A stretch of DNA of 34,383 nucleotides, taken from NCBI GenBank assembly GCA_002722175.1, contig PBKU01000059.1, forward strand, positions 1 through 34,383, read 5' to 3'. This DNA is from Magnetovibrio sp. (GTDB lineage: Bacteria; Pseudomonadota; Alphaproteobacteria; Rhodospirillales; Casp-alpha2). The notes beneath the pieces are model-generated. The model was not told the origin of the DNA, made no database searches, and saw nothing but the letters and a program-made list of their open reading frames with translations. Shown piece by piece: positions 16,959 to 25,577 of the stretch. Positions within the stretch are counted from its first letter, which is position 1; each line of letters begins with the position of its first letter. A program made the position numbers and the translations under genes.

Positions 16959-17831
16959 TTAAGTCTTTTTCTCTTTTTTTTGTATCTTCTTATTTCTTTG
17001 GAAGTCATTTTCATGATTTGCTGCTACAGCTTCCAAACTAGCAATAGATTCTTTGCTACTGCCTTCATTTTTCTGACTTGCAGAATCTTGTATCTGGACA
17101 TCCGACCCTTTCGTCTGGGGATCCGACTCTTTCGTCTGGGGATCCGATTCTTTCGTCTGGGGGTCCGATTCTTTCGTCTGGGGATCCGATTCTTTCGTCT
17201 GGGGATCCTCGCTAAACGCTACTTTAGCCTCATCCGTCATCATGTCCTCGAGTTCTCCATCTTCAAGGAAGCCCTGCCCTATTTTGTATCCAGAAACGTC
17301 ACCCGCGCTCAAAATTTTATCAATGACATTATAATCCTCATCATAATCATTCATCCCATCCAAAAATCCAAAAAGAGGGTTTGAACGCCAGAGTGCATTA
17401 AGAGCTCGGCGACGCAAAAAATCGGGAACATTTTCTTTTAAGAACACTGTATAATCTGAATCAGCATCTAACTTCTCAATCGGAGGCAATTCTTTCACTG
17501 CCTCTTTCTCCTCAGGAGATAAACTTTCGAAGTCAGGGGCACCTTCTTGATCCTGACTTTCCAACACTTTGGTGCCAATTACTTCGTTTTTCTTATCTGT
17601 TGAAATGGAAACATTTCGCCCAACCCCACTGGATAACCGATCATCCCCCTCTTCTTCTGGGGCCAAAGGTGCCATGGCCGGAACAAACTCTTGATCCCTT
17701 AACCCACTTATGGTCATGGACGTTTCTATGTCTTGAGTGCTAGTACTATCAGCTGTTGTCTCACTAGCTTCCCCAAGGCGGTGTTTGCTTTTCAAACGCG
17801 ACCATCGAGAAATCTTCCCTTCCTGCTTCAT
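16959..17831 (-). CDS. DUF3306 protein of the formate dehydrogenase accessory cluster
   Basis: The 290-residue product matches DUF3306 proteins, found in formate dehydrogenase clusters with DUF3305. The recognisable core is LKENVPDFLRRRALNALWRS and the following NPLFGFLDGMNDYDEDYNVI, near residues 128-168. The N terminus (EGKISRWSRLKSKHR) is typical. The rest is acidic and probably disordered. Near residues 209-243 there is a five-unit repeat of DPQTKES encoded by 21-bp tandem repeats, an expansion not expected in the family. Spacing to DUF3305 is six bases, so they are cotranscribed. The biochemical function is unknown. Confidence 0.88.
   Translation of the reverse strand: MKQEGKISRWSRLKSKHRLGEASETTADSTSTQDIETSMTISGLRDQEFVPAMAPLAPEEEGDDRLSSGVGRNVSISTDKKNEVIGTKVLESQDQEGAPDFESLSPEEKEAVKELPPIEKLDADSDYTVFLKENVPDFLRRRALNALWRSNPLFGFLDGMNDYDEDYNVIDKILSAGDVSGYKIGQGFLEDGELEDMMTDEAKVAFSEDPQTKESDPQTKESDPQTKESDPQTKESDPQTKGSDVQIQDSASQKNEGSSKESIASLEAVAANHENDFQRNKKIQKKEKKT
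17100..17204 (-). repeat. Five tandem 21-bp repeats in the DUF3306 gene
   Basis: Five head-to-tail 21-bp units fill 17100-17204, with few substitutions. In frame they encode DPQTKES-type heptapeptides, so copy-number change would not shift the frame. A recent expansion by replication slippage is likely. Confidence 0.9.
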
Positions 17832-17837
17832 GACTTA

Positions 17838-18383
17838 TTACTCCGCACCGGAGCCCCCGCGACCAAAATCTCCTTTTCTTGGATCGTAGGCCTTCTTTTG
17901 CTTACGTTTCTTAAATGGTACGTCTACATGATATTTGTCGACAAAATCACGGACCCAGCTCACTATCGGCAAGGGCATCGGCACTCCTTCAACAACTTGA
18001 TCTGAATCTTCTGTATAGCTCTCCGCTTCATAGGGGCATACAGTGGCCAAGAGGGGTATAACTTCAGGTTCATCTTCTTCTTCTCCGGGCGACAGCACGA
18101 CATATACATGTGGTTTGTAATTAGCGAGATTAACCTTGTAACCCTCAGTCTCTCCGCGAAACAATTCGAGCTCTAGAGTTGCTGCATGATAGTGCACCCA
18201 ATCTGCGCCTTTTGATAGGAGCCGCCATTTATCACTTGGACTTTGCGGGGGCGCCCCTGGGATGACAGCCACTGGATTCCATGAAAAATCAGCCCATCTA
18301 TTATTAAGATCCTTCCGCTCAATTACAATTCCAACTGGCATTCTCTGGTATCCACCAACTTCCTTTTCTTTCACTTCCTTCAT
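17838..18383 (-). CDS. DUF3305 protein of the formate dehydrogenase accessory cluster
   Basis: The 181-residue product resembles DUF3305 proteins: MPVGIVIERKDLNNRWADFS and WNPVAVIPGAPP near the N terminus, then VHYHAATLELELFRGETEGY and ANYKPHVYVVL. The C-terminal tail is basic (FKKRKQKKAYDPRKGDFGRG). It overlaps the mobA stop by four bases (ATGA) and is followed by DUF3306, the usual order. The family occurs in formate dehydrogenase loci but no function has been assigned that I can state; a maturation role is inference. A second start at MPVGIVIER is possible, but the ATGA coupling supports the longer form. Confidence 0.87.
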   Translation of the reverse strand: MKEVKEKEVGGYQRMPVGIVIERKDLNNRWADFSWNPVAVIPGAPPQSPSDKWRLLSKGADWVHYHAATLELELFRGETEGYKVNLANYKPHVYVVLSPGEEEDEPEVIPLLATVCPYEAESYTEDSDQVVEGVPMPLPIVSWVRDFVDKYHVDVPFKKRKQKKAYDPRKGDFGRGGSGAE

Positions 18384-19018
18384 ATGGCACGCTCATATTT
18401 AAGTTGCCGGTAAAGGGTGTTAGCCTCCTCCAGGTTACCTGGGTCGTTTACATTAAAAAATGGATCGATCGGATCTGTATCAAATTCGACTACTTGCACA
18501 TTATAATTAGCAGTGAACCGATCTATTTTTCGAACCTTTTCATACACCAATGCTTTCCGCAGATCCTCTGCAATTGTAACAGGCCAAAGTGCAAAGACCG
18601 GATGACGCCTGCCGCCAGAAGATGCACATACTATATCACTATCTGTACTAACTGCCTCCGCTTCAAATCTTTCAACCATATTGATTGGTATAAATGGAGC
18701 ATCGGTAGCAAAAGAGACAATCCACCGAACATCGCAACCACTTCCAATTGCCCACTCCAAGCCAGACAAAACCCCGGCAAGAGGCCCAACAAACCCGTCA
18801 AGGACATCTGGAACTACAGGCAATCCAAAATGCTTAAATCGGGTTACATCGCCATTAGCATTAAGTAACAGCCTCTCAACCTGAGGTCTGGAACGCTCCA
18901 CCACCCATTCTAATATCATTCTTTCTCCAACCTCGCGGAGAGACTTGTCTCCACCCCCCATGCGGCGGGCTAAACCTCCTGCCAGAAGAACCCCTATTGA
19001 GTTATAGACAGGAGACAT
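18380..19018 (-). CDS. mobA: Molybdenum cofactor guanylyltransferase MobA
   Basis: The 212-residue enzyme attaches GMP to molybdopterin to make the MGD cofactor used by both formate dehydrogenases here. The nucleotide-binding loop is GVLLAGGLARRMGGGDKSL near the N terminus; later motifs include VPDVLDGFVGPLAGVLSGLE and SFATDAPFIP (the Asp expected for Mg/GTP). The start at 19018 (MSPVYNSIG) is preferred over 19081, which would deeply overlap fdhD; an AGAGGAAA site precedes it. It overlaps the end of fdhD by 17 bases and DUF3305 by four, giving a tightly coupled fdhD-mobA-DUF3305-DUF3306 operon. Confidence 0.93.
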   Translation of the reverse strand: MSPVYNSIGVLLAGGLARRMGGGDKSLREVGERMILEWVVERSRPQVERLLLNANGDVTRFKHFGLPVVPDVLDGFVGPLAGVLSGLEWAIGSGCDVRWIVSFATDAPFIPINMVERFEAEAVSTDSDIVCASSGGRRHPVFALWPVTIAEDLRKALVYEKVRKIDRFTANYNVQVVEFDTDPIDPFFNVNDPGNLEEANTLYRQLKYERAI

Positions 19019-19904
19019 TCTTTTCCTCTTCCTTATCTTCCTCCTTTTCTGAAACATCACCTTGTTCCTGACTACCTGCATCGAATAGAATTCGATCTGT
19101 ACCAGCTAAAGCAATGAACCTTTTACCACGGGCCCGCCCTATCAAACCGAGATTTATCTTACGGGCCAGTTCTACCCCCCAAGCAGTGAAGCCAGAGCGC
19201 GAGCAAAGAATCGGAATATTCATTTGAGCCGTCTTAATTACCATTTCAGAAGTTAAGCGACCCGTGGTATAAAGAATTTTGTCATCGCCTGGCATTGCAT
19301 TTAGAAACATATACCCGGCAATTTTATCTACAGCATTGTGGCGACCAACATCCTCCATGTAGATCAAAGGCTGGTCTTTGCAACATAAGACACATCCATG
19401 TATGGCGCCGGCTGCCAAGTATAAGCTTGGCGTTAGGTTGATTTTTCGTGTTAGTTCATAAAGCCAGGATGTCTTGATAACAGCTTCAGGTGGCAAAAAA
19501 ATGCTATCAAACTTTTCCATCACGTCACCAAAAATCGTACCTTGCGCGCAACCTGACGTTAGGGTCTTTTTTTTCAATTTTTCTTCAAAATTGGAAACTT
19601 GCTTCGTTCTCACCACTACAGTTTCAATGTCTTCGTCATATTCAATCCCGGTAATCTGATCACTTGAGTTCAGCATATTCTGGTTTGTTAGATAACCAAC
19701 CGCTAAATATTCAGGATAATCACAAATGGTCATCATCGTAACAATTTCTTGACCGTTAAGAAATAAAGTCAGCGGGCGCTCGACAGACACAAACGTTTCT
19801 TTTGACACGCCTGATTGATCAAAACCCATCACTTTTTCCGTCAATTTTGGGTTTTCCGGATCAGGGGCTATTACAAACTCATTTTGAATTTTCTCAACTG
19901 ACAT
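19002..19904 (-). CDS. fdhD: Formate dehydrogenase sulfurtransferase FdhD
   Basis: The 300-residue product passes sulfur from a cysteine desulfurase to the bis-MGD cofactor, needed for formate dehydrogenase activity. Motifs: ERPLTLFLNGQEIVTMM, YPEYLAVGYLTNQ, LTSGCAQGTIFG (single catalytic-loop cysteine where E. coli has CxxC), YMEDVGRHNAVDKIAGY and LYTTGRLTSEMVIKTAQM. The start at 19904 is preferred over 19949 because GGAG lies upstream and it gives the usual length. The C terminus has a very acidic extension (QEQGDVSEKEEDKEEEK) not needed for the family fold. It heads the minus-strand accessory operon and is divergent from tupB. Confidence 0.94.
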   Translation of the reverse strand: MSVEKIQNEFVIAPDPENPKLTEKVMGFDQSGVSKETFVSVERPLTLFLNGQEIVTMMTICDYPEYLAVGYLTNQNMLNSSDQITGIEYDEDIETVVVRTKQVSNFEEKLKKKTLTSGCAQGTIFGDVMEKFDSIFLPPEAVIKTSWLYELTRKINLTPSLYLAAGAIHGCVLCCKDQPLIYMEDVGRHNAVDKIAGYMFLNAMPGDDKILYTTGRLTSEMVIKTAQMNIPILCSRSGFTAWGVELARKINLGLIGRARGKRFIALAGTDRILFDAGSQEQGDVSEKEEDKEEEKNVSCL

Positions 19905-20051
19905 CAATTGACTCCATTCAACAAAAACGGCACCAAAGTTTTTATGCACACAATAGAGATGGATTATATTATCAATGACCGCAACCGAAAAAGAAGCATT
20001 TTTAGAATTCCTTTATTTGACTAGCAAGCCCTCCTAGTTTTATAGAACTTC

Positions 20052-20086
20052 AGGAAACATTACCAGACCACTACATGTAATTTCCT
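20052..20086. promoter_or_regulatory. Inverted repeat upstream of tupB
   Basis: AGGAA (20052-20056) and ATTAC (20059-20063) pair with GTAAT (20077-20081) and TTCCT (20082-20086), ten pairs with a two-base bulge. The element lies 34 bases before the tupB start, so it is either an operator or a leader hairpin. Confidence 0.35.
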
Positions 20087-20120
20087 ATTGGACGATGCAA
20101 AAGGTTATGAGTTTTCTACC

Positions 20121-20825
20121 ATGAATGAATTTTCAACTGCTTTTATAGAAGCGCTGGAACTATTGCTTAATTTAGATTCTGATCTATTGGAAATTGTCGC
20201 CCTATCGCTGCGAGTAAGCCTTAGTGCCCTGGCAATTTCAATAATCGTTGCATTTCCCTTAGGCGGCTTCCTCGGTGTATTCCGCTTCCCAGGAAGGGGG
20301 ATAATAATCATTATCTTTAACGCACTTCTTGGACTGCCTCCTGTCGTGGTTGGGCTTTCTGTTTATCTTATCTTATCACGGTCAGGCCCATTAGGCCCCT
20401 TAGATCTTTTGTTCACCCCAACAGCTATGATCATTGCTCAATTCATCCTAGTAACACCCATCGTGACTGCCCTTGCAATCCAAACCATTGAAGATCTCTG
20501 GGTTGAATACGCAGAACAACTGAAATCTCTTGGGGCAACAAAGGTGGACGCTATTCTAACGTTGTTATGGGAAGGGCGGTATACCTTGCTCACCGCTGTT
20601 CTAGCTGGGTTTGGTCGCGCCGTTGCAGAAGTTGGTGCTGTAATGATAGTTGGTGGAAATATTAACCATGTAACACGAACCATGACAACTGCAATCACCC
20701 TAGAGACCTCAAAGGGGGAACTAGCTTTAGCTCTAGGACTGGGATTTATCTTACTTTTTCTTTCGCTTTCGATCACCGCTTTAATACATTTCTCCAGAAA
20801 TATTATGAAACAGCGGTTGATATGA
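20121..20825 (+). CDS. tupB: Tungstate ABC transporter permease TupB
   Basis: The 234-residue membrane protein is the permease of a tungstate importer, with about five to six membrane spans. The EAA-type loop contacting the ATPase is EQLKSLGATKVDAILTLLWE, followed by FGRAVAEVGAVMIVGGNI, characteristic of TupB/WtpB-type permeases. An upstream TTG at 20088 would add 11 residues but lacks a ribosome binding site; the ATG at 20121 has only a weak distal AAAGG. Its stop overlaps the tupC start by four bases. It is divergent from fdhD, linking metal uptake to formate dehydrogenase maturation. Confidence 0.9.
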   Translation: MNEFSTAFIEALELLLNLDSDLLEIVALSLRVSLSALAISIIVAFPLGGFLGVFRFPGRGIIIIIFNALLGLPPVVVGLSVYLILSRSGPLGPLDLLFTPTAMIIAQFILVTPIVTALAIQTIEDLWVEYAEQLKSLGATKVDAILTLLWEGRYTLLTAVLAGFGRAVAEVGAVMIVGGNINHVTRTMTTAITLETSKGELALALGLGFILLFLSLSITALIHFSRNIMKQRLI

Positions 20826-21556
20826 TGAAAAAACCAGGCAACCAAAACAGAAGTATTTTGCCGCTAACGCTTCAGGATGTTTCTTATGAAAAAAACCATT
20901 CTCTTCTTCTAGGTAAGGTAAACCTGATTCTTGAGAGTGGACCACGGACAATTATCCTTGGTCCAAATGGCGCCGGAAAAAGTCTATTGATGCGTATTTG
21001 CCACGGGATATTAGAACCAACTGCTGGAACGGTAGATTGGTCTATCCCCAATGCGATTAGATATCAATCCATGGTATTTCAGCGTCCGATGTTACTCCAA
21101 CGAAACGTAGCTGCAAATATCGACTATGTGCTTCGATTAAGAAGTATGCAAAAAAAAGAACGGCGGCTAAGAACAATAGAAGCAATGGAGATGACTGGCA
21201 TCACTTATCTGAAAAACACACAAGCATACTCATTAAGTGCAGGTGAACAGCAGCGCCTCGCACTGGCTCGCGCCTGGGCAACAAAACCCGAGGCAATGTT
21301 TTTGGATGAACCAACTGCTAATCTCGACCCAACGGCAACTCACGAAGTTGAAAATATTATTCTCGATATTCATAAATCAGGAACAAAGATCATAATGTCA
21401 ACCCACGACATGGCTCAAGCCCAACGGATTGCAACCGAGGTTATATTTTTGCATAAGGGCAATATTCTTGAACGAGCTCCAGTAAAAATGTTTTTTCAAA
21501 ATCCAGTATCTCTCGAGGCCAAACAATTTTTGCAAGGAAAGTTACTATGGGGATAA
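20822..21556 (+). CDS. tupC: Tungstate ABC transporter ATPase TupC
   Basis: The 244-residue ATPase drives the TupB permease. It has Walker A LGPNGAGKSLL, the Q-loop at SMVFQRPMLLQRNV, the signature LSAGEQQRLALARAW, Walker B AMFLDEPTANLDP, and the switch histidine in IIMSTHDMAQ. The domain is a minimal nucleotide-binding domain without the C-terminal regulatory (TOBE) domain of ModC, as in TupC. It overlaps tupB by four bases and tupA by ten, so the three are translationally coupled. ATPase sequence alone does not prove the substrate; TupA next door does that. Confidence 0.9.
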   Translation: MMKKPGNQNRSILPLTLQDVSYEKNHSLLLGKVNLILESGPRTIILGPNGAGKSLLMRICHGILEPTAGTVDWSIPNAIRYQSMVFQRPMLLQRNVAANIDYVLRLRSMQKKERRLRTIEAMEMTGITYLKNTQAYSLSAGEQQRLALARAWATKPEAMFLDEPTANLDPTATHEVENIILDIHKSGTKIIMSTHDMAQAQRIATEVIFLHKGNILERAPVKMFFQNPVSLEAKQFLQGKLLWG

Positions 21557-22457
21557 TGGAACACCTGAAAAGCCCAGAAACGTCTAGTGCTAAGCTACAA
21601 AGATGGAAACACCGGATTTGCAAATATTTAAAATCATCGCCCGTCCGGCACGCGAAAGCTCTTCTTTCGCTAATGTCTATAATTTTTTTTGCAGGACACG
21701 CATTTGGCAAACCATTCATTACTGTTGCGTCAACGACTTCCACACAAAACTCTGGATTATATGATTACATCCTCCCATTATTTGAAAAAGATAAAGATAT
21801 TGCAGTCCGTGTAATTGCTGTTGGCACTGGACAGGCCATTCGAATTGCTAAAAATGGTGATGCCGATGTGCTGATCGTGCACCACACAGAATCAGAAAAA
21901 AAATTTATTGAGAGCGGGTTTGGAACTGAACGTTACGACTTAATGTATAATGATTTTGTCCTACTTGGCACAAGAGCCGACCCCGCCCGCATTCAAACCT
22001 GCAAGTCAGTTTTCTGCTCATTTTACGCTATAAGTAAAACTGAAAATATCTTTGTTTCCCGAGGAGATAACAGTGGCACCCACAAAATGGAACTCTCAAT
22101 TTGGGAGAAGTTAGAGTCCCCCCCCCTGGCAAAGGTCAGTTTTGGTACCGTGAAACCGGCTCTGGCATGGGCGCGTCCTTAAATATAGCTGCCTCATTAG
22201 ATGCTTACCTTCTATCTGACAGGGCAACTTGGCTTAAATTCAATAACAAACGTAATTTGAAAATACTGTTCCAGAACGATCCATTTCTAAAAAATCAATA
22301 CGGCCTTATCCTTGTCAATCCGAAGAAACATCCGCATACGAAAACAAGATTGGCCCAAATATTTAAAAACTGGCTACTTTCTACCCAGGGTCAGCAATAT
22401 ATTGCAGAATATAAAATTAATGGACTGCAGGCTTTTTTCCCGAATTTTAAAAAGTAG
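21547..22457 (+). CDS. tupA: Tungstate-binding periplasmic protein TupA, frame broken at a C9 run
   Basis: The N-terminal frame has a signal-like hydrophobic stretch (KALLSLMSIIFFAGHAFG) then the TupA hallmark TVASTTSTQNSGLYDYILPL; the TTTS-like serine/threonine patch binds the oxyanion. Later comes SRGDNSGTHKMELSIWEKLE. There the frame goes wrong at nine Cs (22118-22126) and stops at 22180-22182. The expected continuation, PPPGKGQFWYRETGSGMGAS, is in another frame, open to 22457, with NIAASLDAYLLSDRATW and the usual C terminus. One added C restores a full-length protein of about 303 residues. It is the last gene of tupBCA. The break may be an assembly indel, a real mutation, or phase variation that would switch off high-affinity tungstate uptake. 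Confidence 0.88.
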
Positions 22458-22545
22458 AATAAAGGTTAATTACTAAAGGTTTAAATGCTTGGTGTTTCAT
22501 ATAGCTACCAAGGCCTCTTATGCAACTAAACTGTCCATAATTGCT

Positions 22546-22605
22546 GGTCAAAGAAGTTGCGCTTTTGCATTCGAAAGAATCTTTGCCAACTGCAATCAGT
22601 TGACC
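22546..22605 (+). promoter_or_regulatory. Nested hairpin upstream of moaA
   Basis: GGTCAA (22546-22551) pairs with TTGACC (22600-22605), AGTTG (22555-22559) with CAACT (22587-22591), and ATTC (22569-22572) with GAAT (22577-22580) around a GAAA loop. The structure lies 110 bases before the moaA start. It does not visibly match the Moco riboswitch, whose full consensus could not be tested here. A separate CTTGGT/ACCAAG hairpin (22488-22512) follows tupA. Confidence 0.4.
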
Positions 22606-22715
22606 TTGTCCAGAAATTTAGTAAAAAAATTTTTGTCAAACCATAGTTTTCTAGAGTAGGGTAACAACATGAAAAGTATGTTGGCTCGCAAAGTTGCGTA
22701 AAATGAGGCAAGAAT

Positions 22716-23705
22716 ATGATTGACCCTTTTGGTCGCGCAGTAACCTACCTCCGTGTATCTGTCACTGACCGTTGTGATTTTCGGTGTGTGTATTGCATGG
22801 CAGAGGATATGACCTTTCTCCCAAAACGCGATGTCCTTAGTCTTGAGGAATTAGACCGTGTTTGCTCTGCATTTATTCGGAAAGGGGTTCAAAAAATTCG
22901 CATTACAGGAGGTGAGCCTCTTGTAAGAAGAAACATCATGCACCTATTCAAAGACCTTTCCCGGCACCTGGACAGCGGCATGCTTAAAGAGCTAACCTTG
23001 ACAACCAACGGCAGCCAACTCCCAAAATATGCAAACGAGTTGAAAAATTTAGGCATAAACCGGATCAATGTCTCCTTGGATACCCTTGATCCAACTAAAT
23101 TTGAAAAAATCACCCGATGGGGAAACATTGAAAAAGTGTTGGCAGGGCTAGATGCAGCGGAAGCTGCTGGCTTAAAAATTAAGATTAATACTGTCGTTCT
23201 GAAGGGATTCAATGATGATTCCCTGTCCAAGATGCTTGCTTGGTGTGGTCAGAGAAACTTTGACCTAACCCTCATCGAAACCATGCCCATGGGAGATATA
23301 GATCAAGATAGAAACGATCAATATGTTCCGCTATCAAAAATCCGCCGCAAACTGGAAAAAGACTGGTCGCTTACAGATATTCCCTATAATTCAGGCGGTC
23401 CCGCACGCTACGTTAAAGTCGAAGAAACCGGCTGCAAACTAGGTTTCATCACCCCTCTAACACATAATTTCTGCGAGAGCTGCAACCGTGTAAGACTTAC
23501 TTGCACGGGAATACTTTACATGTGTTTAGGGCAAGATGATGCCACTGATCTTAAGAAACCTCTCCGTTCATCAGAGGCTGATATATTACTGGAAAACCAG
23601 ATTGATGAAGCGATTGGACGGAAGCCAAAGGGCCACGACTTTGTAATTGACCGAAATAATGGTGGGCCTGTAATTAAACGCCATATGTCAGTTACTGGTG
23701 GTTAA
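22716..23705 (+). CDS. moaA: GTP 3',8-cyclase MoaA
   Basis: The 329-residue radical SAM enzyme starts molybdopterin synthesis from GTP. The N-terminal cluster motif is CDFRCVYC (C20, C24, C27); [20 protein letters not shown] and [10 protein letters not shown] follow; the C-terminal substrate cluster uses [14 protein letters not shown] with a later Cys in YMCLGQ. The usual MoaA C-terminal GG is present (SVTGG at the end), matching the di-glycine needed by MoaC-coupled catalysis. It stands alone after a 258-base gap downstream of tupA and serves both formate dehydrogenases. The other moa/moe genes are not in this window. Confidence 0.96.
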   Translation: MIDPFGRAVTYLRVSVTDRCDFRCVYCMAEDMTFLPKRDVLSLEELDRVCSAFIRKGVQKIRITGGEPLVRRNIMHLFKDLSRHLDSGMLKELTLTTNGSQLPKYANELKNLGINRINVSLDTLDPTKFEKITRWGNIEKVLAGLDAAEAAGLKIKINTVVLKGFNDDSLSKMLAWCGQRNFDLTLIETMPMGDIDQDRNDQYVPLSKIRRKLEKDWSLTDIPYNSGGPARYVKVEETGCKLGFITPLTHNFCESCNRVRLTCTGILYMCLGQDDATDLKKPLRSSEADILLENQIDEAIGRKPKGHDFVIDRNNGGPVIKRHMSVTGG

Positions 23706-23990
23706 TTGTTCATCTGCATAGTTGCTGCCATCAAATTGCAATACACAAAAATTAAAGAAAACTAACTAAGTCTAGAAACAAAACAAACTTTCCAGTTTTT
23801 TGAAAACGTTAGTGGGTAGTATACAAACACTCCAATTATCGAAAGCGGAAACTTCCACCTTTGAAAGTGCTTTTATGAAGAGGGTAAAAAAAAAACTAAG
23901 CATAAGCGCTCAGCGTTAAAAGACACGGCTATATCAGATGAGCGACGGGGTTTTGGCTTTAATTACGGGAACAATGGGGTTTCTAATGCG
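23706..23990. other. Gap before the TPR-oxygenase gene, with a possible N-terminal extension
   Basis: No separate gene is seen. The frame of the following gene is open back to about 23865 but has no start codon. An ATG at 23875 in another frame reads MKRVKKK and then meets the A run at 23886-23895; adding one A would join it to the TPR frame. Confidence 0.4.
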
Positions 23991-25577
23991 TTGTCCAACG
24001 CCGCCAAATTTCTTTCCGAAGGTGATCCCTATTATTCGTTTGAGCTTTGTAAAAATATACTATCTCAAGACCCCCAAAATCCAACTGCATTAAATCTAGC
24101 TGGGGTGTCTGCCTTCCAGGCAGGCCTTCTAGAGGAGTCCCTAAACTTGCTAGAAGTCGCTGTATATTTTGAACCCGACAACCCCGAGTTTCAAACTAAT
24201 CTTGGAAATGTCCTTTCGAAACTAGGCAGCAAGGATAAAGCCATAGCTGCATACAAGAAAGCCATGACTTCAAATTCCAGCTATATTGAATCATTCTTTA
24301 ATTATGGGTTGCTAGCAGAATCTCTTGGCAGGCTTGATGACGCAGTCACAGCACTTCGCAAAACTACAAAAATTTGTCCTTACCACAGCCCCGCATGGCA
24401 TGCCCTAGGAAATGTTTATAAAACTCTAGAAAGGTTAGAGGATGCAAAAACTGCTTACCAAAAAGCAATTAAAATAACTCCAAACTCTGCTGTTGCACGG
24501 ACTAACCTAGCTTCCATTCTTCATGAACTTGGCAGCTTCAAGAAAGCTAAAGAAGAATGTGAAGCAGCCATTAAAATAGCCCCCGATTTGTATGAAGCAA
24601 AGTATAACCTGGGCATTGCCCTTCAAGAGCTTGAGGAACACGAAAAAGCAATCGAGTGTTATGAGGATGTGCTACTGGCAAAACCTAACCATGCGGCCGC
24701 TGCAATGAACATTGCCTACAGCCACCAACAGCTTGGCGATTTAGAAACTGCAGCTCTAAAATTTACCCAAGCAACCCGAATAGATCCTAGTTTTGCCCAA
24801 GCACACGCAAATCTCGCCGATCTTAGTCTACAACAAGGAAAGCCAGAAAATGCGCTCACCATTTGCAATGAATTTCTCTTAAGGTTTCCGGGCAACACCA
24901 CGCTGCTTGCTTTCAAGGGCATTACCTTGTGTGATTCAGGAAAAATAAAATCAGCAAATGAGCTGTTTAATTTTAAAACATTGCTAAAAAAACAATATGT
25001 TGAAATCCCAAAAAAATACTCATACCTCCATGATTTTAATACTGCTTTAAAAAAGCAGATACTCGCTCATCCGACCCTAACGCCTTCTCCCCAAAGCCAT
25101 GCAACACGGAAAGGATTGCACTCCGGTGAACTTCTAAATAAAAAAAATAGCGCATTCACTGACTTTGAAAGCATTGTGTGGAATGCTGTTAAAAACTATA
25201 AAGAAAAAATCAATAAATATCCAAAGCATCCACTTTCATTGAAAATCTTCAGAAAACTGAGATTATCTGCCTGGGGCGTTGTTATGACAAGGTCAAGCCA
25301 TCAGATCCCGCATATTCACCCTTCCGCATGGATTAGTGGCGTATATTATGTCAAAGTTCCAAAATTTACTGAAAAAAGCAGAACAGAGCCGCCTGGAGCA
25401 ATCGTATTTAATAAAGCACCTTCTCATTTTCATAATAAAAACGAGGCCAAAACATTTACAGTAAAACCAGAAGAAGGTTTACTTATCTTGTTCCCATCAT
25501 ACTTTTACCATCATACCGTACCATTTGAAACTAATGAAAAACGTATCAGCATAGCGTTTGACCTGATTCCTTTATAA
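23991..25577 (+). CDS. TPR protein with C-terminal 2OG-Fe(II) oxygenase-like domain
   Basis: This 528-residue protein has about nine 34-residue tetratricopeptide repeats (residues roughly 1-320), for example HSPAWHALGNVYKTLERLED and YEAKYNLGIALQELEEHEKA. A linker follows, then a C-terminal domain (about 425-528) matching the putative 2OG-Fe(II) oxygenase family PF13759: HIHPSAWISGVYYVKVP, GAIVFNKAP, EGLLILFPSYFYHHTVPF and KRISIAFDLIPL, with candidate metal ligands in HIHPS and YHHTV and the 2OG arginine in KRIS. TPR-hydroxylase fusions of this kind may hydroxylate partner proteins. The TTG start lacks a good ribosome binding site; the true start may be at 23875 if the A10 run is misread. No operon partner is evident. 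Confidence 0.82.
   Translation: MSNAAKFLSEGDPYYSFELCKNILSQDPQNPTALNLAGVSAFQAGLLEESLNLLEVAVYFEPDNPEFQTNLGNVLSKLGSKDKAIAAYKKAMTSNSSYIESFFNYGLLAESLGRLDDAVTALRKTTKICPYHSPAWHALGNVYKTLERLEDAKTAYQKAIKITPNSAVARTNLASILHELGSFKKAKEECEAAIKIAPDLYEAKYNLGIALQELEEHEKAIECYEDVLLAKPNHAAAAMNIAYSHQQLGDLETAALKFTQATRIDPSFAQAHANLADLSLQQGKPENALTICNEFLLRFPGNTTLLAFKGITLCDSGKIKSANELFNFKTLLKKQYVEIPKKYSYLHDFNTALKKQILAHPTLTPSPQSHATRKGLHSGELLNKKNSAFTDFESIVWNAVKNYKEKINKYPKHPLSLKIFRKLRLSAWGVVMTRSSHQIPHIHPSAWISGVYYVKVPKFTEKSRTEPPGAIVFNKAPSHFHNKNEAKTFTVKPEEGLLILFPSYFYHHTVPFETNEKRISIAFDLIPL

Noticed and set aside
17100-17204. CRISPR-like array
   Set aside because: The 21-bp units are contiguous without spacers and lie in frame within the DUF3306 gene.
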